DNA of 35,000 nt, taken from positions 207,501 to 242,500 of the forward strand of contig MCFG01000047.1 of NCBI GenBank assembly GCA_002104895.1, in the 5' to 3' direction. Positions within the stretch are counted from its first letter, which is position 1; every line of letters begins with the position of its first letter. The position numbers and the translations under genes are program-made. Below, in pieces: positions 25,442 through 35,000 of the stretch. The stretch comes from Anaeromyces robustus. Taxonomy: Eukaryota > Neocallimastigomycota > Neocallimastigomycetes > Neocallimastigales > Neocallimastigaceae. The notes below the pieces were generated by a model that saw only the letters and a list, made by a program, of their open reading frames with translations, was not told the origin of the DNA and made no database searches.

Positions 25442-28322
25442 ATGATTACCTCATTAAGATATAAACTTAATTATTACAAAAATGCCATTGTAAAACAGCC
25501 AATTTTATATATAATAATACTATTCTCTTCACTATTTGTAATATCAAGTTTATGGATTAATAAAAGTAAAACCACAAATTTAAATGTATCAGTTGATGAG
25601 GTAATTAGAATTTTTTTATTATTATTAATAAATAGTAACAGTAATAGTAGTATATAGAATAATTTTTTAATATATTTTCATTTATCTTTTTTTATATTAT
25701 CGTTTATAATAAAATATTCTTTTAGTGCACCATTCCTACTCATGGAGATGAATGTAAATATGTTGAATCTCATTGTTCAGATATAGAAGGCTTATTTAAT
25801 TATTTATCCTTTATTTATTGTAAAATGAGTGATTGTAAATTATTGGCAATGACAATTATGGTAATTAATATTTTTTATAAAATATTTTTAAATATTTAAA
25901 TATATATAACTTTTTTATTTTATTTTATTATATTATATTATATTATATTTTATTTTATTTTATTATGATATATTTTATTTTATTTTATTTTATTTTATTT
26001 TATTTTATTTTATTTTATTTTATTTTATTTTATTTTATTCTATTATGTTATATTTTATTTTTATTTTATTTTATTTTATTTTATTTTATTTTATAATATT
26101 ATATTATATTATATTATATTATATTTTATTATATTTTTTATTTTATTTTATTTTATTTTATTTTATTTTATTTTATTTTATTTTATTTTATTTTATTTTA
26201 TTTTATTTTATTTTATTCTATTTTATTTTATTTTATTTTATTTATAATACTTGTAACTTATTCTACTTTACTATTTATTTTATTTAATTTTATTTTATTA
26301 TATTTCTTTTTATATTATTTGTATTATTTTATTTTATTTTTTTTATTTCATTTTATTTTATTTTATTTTATTTTATTATATATTTTATTTTATTTTATTT
26401 TATTATATAATATTTTATTATATTTTATTTTATATTAGTTACTATAAATAAAAATTTTATTTATATATTATTATTTATATTTATTTATATTTTTTATAAT
26501 ATATATATGTACTTTAATAATAATCAACTAAAATAAAATTATTATTTTTTATTTTATTATTCTCAAGTGTTTGTGGATTATATGGCTCTTTTTTTTATTT
26601 GGAACATCCGCTTCCTCATTTTTCAGCCCAAATTTAACATTTATTTCTAACTATCTTTGCTTACCTGAAAGTGTAGCTGGTGTTACATTGGCAGCATTAG
26701 GTGAGATATTTATTTATTTATTATTTATATACGTATATTTTTTATTTTTTTAAAAAATAGTATTAATAATTGACAAAAAAAAAAATTAATAATAAAAATA
26801 ATAAAAAAATAATGAAGGAAAATAAAGTATAAAAAGATACTATAATAAAAATTTATATTAAAAATTAAATTTCCCCTCAAAACTTAAACTATTTATTAAT
26901 TAATTTTTATTATTAAATTTTTTTTTTTAAATACATTTTTTTTAAAAAAAAATGTTTTTAAAAAAAAATTATTAATTATATTTATTATAATTATATATAT
27001 ATTTATACAATGTAAAAAATAATTAAAAAAAAAAAGGTAATGGAGCTCCAGATGTTTTCAGTACGTTTTCATCATTTAAAGTAAATAGTGGCGGTTTAGC
27101 CATGGGTGAATTAATAGGTGCATCATTATTTGTTACTATTTTGGTTGTTGGTTCAATATCATTAGTATCTCCATTAAAAGTATCTAAAAAACCATTTTTA
27201 TGTGATATGCTTTTTTTTATTGGTGCTATTTTTTGTGTATTAATTCTTATTATTAAGGGATATATTACTTCAATGGATTCAATGTTCATGTTAGGATATT
27301 ATATATTATATGTTGTATTAGTTGTTGTTACAAATTGGAGAAAGCGTGTTAAAAAATCAAGAATGGAAAGTTATCATTCTTTAGGATTTCATTTTCCAAG
27401 ATGTGAATTTGAAAGTGATTCTGAAGGTATATATATAATATATATTTAATTATTATAATAGTATATAATATATAATATATTGTATTATTATAAATATTTA
27501 TTTATATATATATGTAAAATAAATTTATATATTCTATATTATAATTATTTATGTATATATTTATATATATGTAAAATAAATTTATATTAATTATATGTTA
27601 TTATAATAGATTTATACCATAATGATGATATTGAAATTGATTCTGATTTAAGTACTAGTAGTGATAGTCTTACAAATAGTTTAAGTAGTGAATTAAATGG
27701 TAAATAAATTATGATAATAGTTAAATAATAAATTAATTTTTATAATTTAATTACTAATAAAGAAAAAAAAATTTTTTTTTTTTGTTTTTTTTTTTTTTTT
27801 TTATGTTTATAGGAAGTAAAAATTCCTCTTATATTATTAATAAACCATCAATTATTGGAAATTCAAGGGAAACAAACAATAATAATTTATATTTATCTTC
27901 TACATCATATTATAATATTATTCCAAGTAAAAGTCAAGAAATTGAACCAGAAGAGGATGATGATGGTGATGATGGTGATGATGAAAATACCCCACTTTTA
28001 AATAATTCAAAATCATCTCAAAATACCACAAATCCTCATTTCTCAAATTATGGTAATAATATACATAGACCTTCTGCATCAGAATTAAATGATATATTGA
28101 TGACAAAAAGAAATACAAAAACATTTAAAGAAAAATTAATTCATACTCTTTTTCCTTATTTTAAAAATTGGCAACATCAAAGTACACTTACAAAATGTAT
28201 TAATATATTTTGTATGCCATTTAATTTAATTCTTACTTTAACTATTCCTGTTATTACACCAGAAATTCATAAAGCATATCTTCAACAAGTAAAAAGAGAC
28301 AAGGAAAGAATAAATAACTTTG

Positions 28323-28393
<71 letters not shown>

Positions 28394-30826
28394 CAACGTC
28401 AACGTCAACGTCATCGTCATCATCATCGTCATCATCATCATCATCATTTTCAACCTAATTTATATCCTGATCCTAAATTAGAATATTTAGAATTAAATTA
28501 TAGTAACAACAACAATAATAATAATAATAATAATGACAATAATAATAATAATCATAATAATAATATTAATAATATTAATAATATTAATAATATTAATAAT
28601 ATTAATAATGATAATATTAATAATATTCAATCTTTATACCAATTTAAAGAAAATGAACGATTAGAAAGATTGAAAAAACAACAATTAAGTAGAATATTGT
28701 CTGAAAATAAATTTAAATCTTCACTTTCTAAATCTACTTCATTTGAAGAAATAAATAATTTAGTTCGGGAAGGTATAATGAAAAAACAAAAACAACAATT
28801 ATTACAAAATAATAGTAGTAAACTTTCTAGAAGTGTTACTAATGATAATATTTATTTAACGGATCATTATGAACCATTAACATCATCATATTCTTTAAAG
28901 AAATCACAATCATTAAATGTAATTATGATGAAAAGAAAATATAAAAATAATAATAGTCCTGATAAAAATGATCTTTATCAACAAGCTTTAATTAATACTT
29001 CACTTCAAAAACAAAAACAAAAAGATCAAAAGATTGATAATTCTTTACCTATTCAATCTCAATCTCAATCTCAATCTCCATATAATTATCAATCTTTACC
29101 TCCATTACCATTAAATACATTATTAACACCTCCTAAATTTATGGATAATCAAGGTCAAAATCAAAATCAAAATCAAAGTCAAAGTCAAGGTCATAATAAT
29201 GTAGTTTTTAAAGAATTATTATCATCAGATTCATCTAATAATTCAAGCCCTACTACACGTGATTCAACATCACCTTCTTATCCAAATTCTTATACCAATA
29301 ATAATAATATAATTAGTCCTAATTCAATTTCTCTTTCAACTAAAACATCACCAATTAATTCTATTTCACCAAATTCATCTCTAAGAAGAAATAATGAACT
29401 TTTCTTAACCATGTCAAAACTATCACAAAATAATGGTAATGGTAATTCATCTATATTACCTAATAATAATAGCAATAATAATAATACCAATAATAATAAT
29501 CATTTATTAAATCGGGTGATGAGTCTTAGTTCAATTAATAATTATAATTTTAATGATATTAATGAATATAATTCCTATTTTATGGAAACCAATAATATTT
29601 ATTTATCATCATTAAATAATTCTGTAAATAATTCATTTTATGATATTAATAGTATTTATGATAATTCCATAAATGATATCTCTGATACTGTACCATTATT
29701 AAATCAAGATACCAATAATATAAATCATCAAGTAAAAGATCGTGGTATTCCAACAACAACATCAATAAATATTAATAATAAAACAACAATGAATAATGAG
29801 TTTAATAATAATAATAATAATAATAATAATACAAATAATGATGAATCTATTATACTATCTGAAGTTTGGAATAAATGGTTAATTGTTATACCTTCTACTA
29901 TTTGTCCATTATTTATTACTTTAATTTTATCTATAGGTAAAAATATTAAATAATGAATAATAATAATAATAATAATAATGAATAATAATAATTATAATAA
30001 TAATAATAATGAATAATAAATAATGAATAATAATAATAATAAATTTATTAAATCAACCTTATATATATAAATATATATATATATATATTTATAATTTAAT
30101 AATTTATTTAATATATTATATATTATTAGATTTAGATGTAGATTATTATCATTGGATTATGAGTTGTTGTTGTTCCATAACTCTCTTCTTATTAACTTCT
30201 ATATGTTTAAGACAAGACAGAATTCCATCTTGTTATTTTATTTTCTCTATTATGGGATTTATTACAGGAATATTTTGGATTTATGTTATAGCCAATGAAG
30301 TTGTTGCAGTAATACAAGTAAATATATATACACATATACATATATATATTAAAAAAATAAAAAAAATAATTTTTTTTTTATTTATATAATATATTGATAT
30401 ATATATATTAATTTTTTTTTTTTTACTTCTTTCTATATATATATAAACAATATCAATAATAAAAATAATATTAATATTAAAATAAAAATAAAAATTAAAA
30501 TTAAAATTAAAAAAAAAAAAAGTCTCTTGGAAAAGTATTACGTATTAGTGATTCAATTATGGGACTTTCTTTATTCGCTATGGGAAATAGTTTAGGTGAT
30601 TTAATTACTAATGTATCTATAGCAAAAATGGGATATTCAAAAATGGCATTAGGAGCATGTATAGGCACACCTTTATTAAGTAAATATGAATAGATATAAT
30701 AAATATAATAGATATAATAGATAATATACATAAATTTTATTTTTTTTTTTTTTTTATTCCTATCATTTCTATCTCTATTAATATCCAATTTATTAATTAA
30801 AATTTATATGTATATATTTTTTTAAT

Positions 30827-30870
<44 letters not shown>

Positions 30871-31173
30871 TTAAATAAATTATAAATTATAAATTATAAA
30901 TTATAAATTATAAAATAATATATAGATATTATTTTAGGTCTTGGAATTTCTGGAATAATATTAACGGAAAAGAAACATAAACCTTTACCTATTAAAATTG
31001 ATTCCAATGCACTTTATTTTTCTGTAATAGGACTTTTAATAAGTGCTATTGGAACATTATTTTTTGTTTACTTTAATAATTTTAAAATGACAAGATCTTA
31101 TGGATTATGTGCTATTATTATCTATTCCTTAATTGTTATTATACAAGTTGTTATTGAAATTAGTTATAAATAA
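25442..31173 (+). CDS. CCX/NCLX-type cation/Ca2+ exchanger with very large cytosolic loop
   Basis: Role: a membrane antiporter of the Ca2+/cation superfamily, exchanging Ca2+ (or other cations) for Na+, K+ or H+. Exons: 25442-25600, 25726-25860, 26568-26700, 27037-27426, 27610-27699, 27813-29936, 30130-30317, 30523-30679 and 30938-31173. All junctions are GT...AG and in frame, giving 1203 aa (human NCLX 584). There is a hydrophobic anchor at about residues 20-40, then a Cys-rich lumenal segment (CTIPTHGDECKYVESHC) like NCLX. Alpha-repeat 1 has GNGAPDVFS at 143-151 and alpha-repeat 2 has GNSLGDLITN from 1094. GNSxGD marks the CCX/NCLX branch rather than K+-dependent NCKX. The first membrane half ends near NWRKRVKK. 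A loop of about 700 residues, mostly exon 6 (303-1010), then carries an acidic patch, 23 Asn at 474-496, a QR/His block at 497-514, more Asn and QS repeats, and two acidic-dileucine motifs (ENTPLL 360-365, DTVPLL 927-932). Ion selectivity and compartment are not proven. The ATG follows an A-rich leader; AATAAA lies at 31197-31202. Confidence 0.95.
25918..26436. repeat. About 520-nt TTTTA satellite filling exchanger intron 2
   Basis: The array is made of TTTTA pentamers with blocks of TATTA and occasional TTCTA or ATGTTA variants, sitting between the donor at 25861 and the acceptor at 26567. The phase of five lets it read as an open frame of F-Y-F-I-L at 26045-26287, which is a repeat artefact and not a protein. 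Confidence 0.9.
28325..28393 (+). repeat. (AAT)23 coding microsatellite, poly-Asn
   Basis: Twenty-three uninterrupted AAT codons in exchanger exon 6 encode poly-Asn, followed at once by CAACGT/CATCGT/CAT codons encoding the QRQRQR and His-rich block (28394-28447). A second group of AAT and AATATT repeats (Asn and NNI) lies at about 28502-28628. This is coding repeat of the type common in dictyostelid proteins. Confidence 0.9.
30829..30916. repeat. ATTT tract and TAAATTA repeats in exchanger intron 8
   Basis: About 40 bases of tandem ATTT are followed by five seven-base TAAATTA units, between the donor at 30680 and the acceptor at 30937. Confidence 0.75.
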
Positions 31174-31756
31174 TTAATTTTAAATATATAAAGTATAATA
31201 AATAAAAAATAAAAAAAAAATAAAAATAAAATAAATAAAATAAAAAATAAAAATAAAAAAAATAAAAAAAAAAAGAAAAATAAATAAATTAATAATAATA
31301 ATAATGATATACTAATATCTATGTGAGAAAAATAATAATATTAATAATATTATAATAAAGAAATAATAAAGAAAAAATTAAAATAATAAAGGAAAAAATT
31401 AATAATATTATAATAAAGAAATAATAAAGAAAAAATTAAAATAATAAAGGAAAAAAAATAAATAAATGAGAGAGACTTGAATTAATTATAATAATAATAA
31501 TTATAATAATTAATTATAATAATAATAATAATGTAGCTATTATTATTAATTATTATTTTAATGTTATTATAATTTAGTGAATAGTGAATAAATAACATAA
31601 AATAAAATAAAAAAATTATATAAAGTATATATTCATTTTTTGGATAAAGTTAAAAGGGGAAAAAAATACAAATATAAAGAGTAAAAAAAATTATAAATAA
31701 ATAGAATAAAATAAATAACATAAAATAAAATAAAAATTTTTATTAGAAATAAAAAA

Positions 31757-31788
<32 letters not shown>

Positions 31789-31930
31789 AGTGAAACAAAA
31801 AAAAAATTTAAAGAAAGAAAGAAAGAAAAGAAAGAGATAAAGAAACAAAGAAACAAAAGAAAAAAAAGAAAGAAAATAGATTAAATAAAATATAATTAAA
31901 AAAAAATTAAATAATAAAAAAAAAAATAAT

Positions 31931-32037
31931 TTTATTTAATTTATATTTATTTATTTAATTTATATTTATTTATTTATTTATTTATATTTATTTAATTTAT
32001 AATTATTTATTTATTTATTTATATTTATTTAATTTAT

Positions 32038-32102
<65 letters not shown>

Positions 32103-32130
32103 TATTATTTATATTATTTATATTATTTAT

Positions 32131-32161
<31 letters not shown>

Positions 32162-32255
32162 TTTTATTTATATTATTTAATATTTATTTATATATTTTAT
32201 TAATATTTATTTATTTATTTAATTTATAATTATTTATTTATTTAATTTATTTATA
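31931..32255. repeat. About 325-nt TTTA (ATTT) tetranucleotide array
   Basis: Tandem TTTA units are interrupted by AATTTATA and ATATT variants. The purest block is 15 or so uninterrupted units near 32040-32102. It is expected to be length-variable. Confidence 0.9.
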
Positions 32256-32478
32256 TTTTTTAATGTAACATGTACCATACATTATTTTTTATATATTTAA
32301 AATAAAAAAAAAAAGAAATAAATAAAAATTATTTTTAAATTTATTTTTTTTTCTCTCTTTAAAAAAAATGGATAAAAGAAAAAAGAAATTGTGATTACCT
32401 AAAAAAAAAAAAAAAAAAATTATTTCAAATTAATTGAAAGTAATTCACTTTTTTTTTTATCATTATTATTTACCATTA

Positions 32479-32518
<40 letters not shown>

Positions 32519-32912
32519 TATAATTTCTTTTTTCTTTTTTATTTATTCATTCATTTATACATTTAAAAAAAAAAAGAAAAGTCTTTTATTATTTTTTTTA
32601 CTTTGTTTTTTTTATTAATTTATTTTAGGTTATATATATATATTTTTTTTAAAAAAAAAAAAAGAGAGAGGAAAAAAAGAAAATCTTCATTTTCTTTAAG
32701 AGTTATTTAAAGATTATTAGAAGAATTACTTTTTCTTTTTTTCTTCTTTCTTTTTTTTTTTTTAAAAAAAATATAAACTTAAAATAATTTAAAAAAAAAA
32801 GTATTATTTTAACAAAGGTTTTTTTTTATTTATTAATATAAATAAATATAAAAAAAAATATAAAAAAATATAAAGAAAGACAACATTAAAAATATTAAAA
32901 AGAAAAATTTAC

Positions 32913-32949
32913 CAAGGGTATTTATAAAGGATCATTATAAATAGTCTTG
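32913..32949 (+). ncRNA. Candidate structured RNA in the convergent gap
   Basis: Positions 32913-32927 (CAAGGGTATTTATAA) pair with 32935-32949 (TTATAAATAGTCTTG) in 14 of 15 positions. One of these pairs is G-U and there is one G-G mismatch; the loop is AGGATCA. The flanks (ACC on the left, GCCTGAGTTTTCTAC on the right) are also much richer in G and C than the surrounding DNA, so a functional unit of about 32880-32970 is possible. I do not recognise an RNA family; the strand is uncertain. Confidence 0.3.
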
Positions 32950-33956
32950 CCTGAGTTTTCTACATACTAATTATATATATATATATATTTATTAAAAGTA
33001 AAGATATATATATATTTATAATACAAAAAATTTTTTTTCTATGTATTTAGTATTATTATAATATAAATAATAATAATAATATATTCATTATATTTATAAA
33101 ATTTATAATTATAATTTTTTTTTTTTTTTTTTTTCTTTTATAATAATAATTCAATAAATCAAAACAACGTTTATATGGTCATGATTAATTTAAAATAATT
33201 TATTTTATTTCATTATGATAAAATAATAATTACACATTCAACTAATTTAATAACTTATTTTTAAAATAAAATAACTAAAATATAATATAATAAAATAAAG
33301 GTTGTTTATATAAAAAATATATATATATATTTTTATATATAATAATTTATAATATTTTCAACTTATTAATTAATAAATAATAAATAAAATATAAAATATA
33401 ATATATAATTAATTTAATAAATAATTAAATAATTAAATAATAAATATATTTTTTATTTTTTATTTAATATTTATTATAATTAATTATATATTTATATAAT
33501 TAATAATTAATATTTATATATTTCAATTTTAATCATTTTCTTTTCTTATTAATGTATTAAAATATATTATATATATTATTATTTTTAATTTTTTTTATTT
33601 TTTGAGTGCTTTTTTTTTATTATTTATTTATTATTATTTTATTTATTATTAATTTGATTTATTATTTATTATTCTTCTATTTTTTTATTTTATGATTTTT
33701 GATTAATTGCTTTTATTTTATTTTATTTTATTTTTTTATTTTATTTTTATTACATATAAGTTTTATTTTTTAATTTTTTTTTTTATTTTTTTTTTTTTTT
33801 ATTTTTTTATTCTTTATTAATTATTTTATTTTTATTATATATTTAAAATTTTATTTATATTTATAAATTATTTCCTTTTTATAGATACTTTTTTTTTCTT
33901 TTCAATTTCTATTAAAAAAAAAAAATTAGATATTTTCATTTTAATAACTTTTATAT

Positions 33957-35000
<1,044 letters not shown>

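Larger units (their letters stand above)
31174..33956. other. Convergent intergenic stretch between the exchanger and spcs3
   Basis: Both flanking genes end here, so the stretch needs only 3' signals. It has AT-rich tracts with AATAAA motifs just after 31173, a duplicated AATAAAGAAATAATAAAGAAAAAATT-like block near 31350-31450 (two copies), purine-rich DNA at 31800-31880, the long TTTA array, and T-rich tracts to 33956. A higher-G/C island with a stem-loop lies at about 32880-32975. No protein gene was seen. Confidence 0.7.

Noticed and set aside
26045-26287. 80-codon frame reading FYFIL repeats
   Set aside because: It is the TTTTA satellite of an intron read in frame; the flanking exons fix it as intronic.
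27023-27289. Minus-strand frame of 88 codons
   Set aside because: It is antisense to exchanger exon 4, whose sense frame has clear alpha-repeat homology.
28238-28453. Minus-strand frame with poly-Met and poly-Ile
   Set aside because: It is the complement of the CAT and AAT codon repeats in exchanger exon 6.

Overview
The window looks like nuclear DNA of a social amoeba (Dictyostelium or a close relative). Non-coding DNA is almost purely A/T, with long A and T homopolymers. Coding DNA is clearly less A/T-rich, proteins carry poly-Asn, poly-Gln and poly-His runs, and introns are short GT...AG introns of extreme A/T content. The species call is an inference from composition and style. No bacterial, viral or organellar gene was seen.

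Five protein genes are supported, and I resolved their exons by hand. (1) Minus strand, 1354 down past the left edge: N-terminal 365 residues of a disordered, unidentified protein with one intron. (2) Minus, 13548-11654: folylpolyglutamate/dihydrofolate synthase family (folC), 3 exons, 463 aa. (3) Minus, 21635-16120: nuclear cap-binding protein subunit 1 (CBP80), 16 exons, 842 aa. (4) Plus, 25442-31173: a CCX/NCLX-type cation/Ca2+ exchanger, 9 exons, 1203 aa, with a huge low-complexity cytosolic loop. (5) Minus, right edge to 33957: the 3' part of signal peptidase complex subunit 3 (SPC22/23). All 29 introns I infer begin GT and end AG, and every exon junction keeps frame.

The genes are unrelated housekeeping functions: folate metabolism, RNA cap binding, ion transport and secretion. 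There is no operon-like logic. Genes 1-3 are tandem on the minus strand, 3 and 4 are divergent across 3.8 kb, and 4 and 5 are convergent across 2.8 kb.

The unusual part is the non-coding DNA. A 10.3-kb stretch (1355-11653) and two further gaps carry no recognisable gene, although dictyostelid genomes are normally compact. Within these gaps a few islands of higher G/C form good RNA stem-loops: 2957-3011, 23030-23104 and 32913-32949. The best one (23030-23104) has a 23-pair arm whose only two non-Watson-Crick pairs are G-U in the plus-strand transcript, like a microRNA precursor. A cluster of perfect palindromes lies at 9.9-10.6 kb. Simple repeats (TTTTA, TTTA, ATT) fill introns and intergenic DNA. 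No tRNA, rRNA, transposon or CRISPR was recognised.
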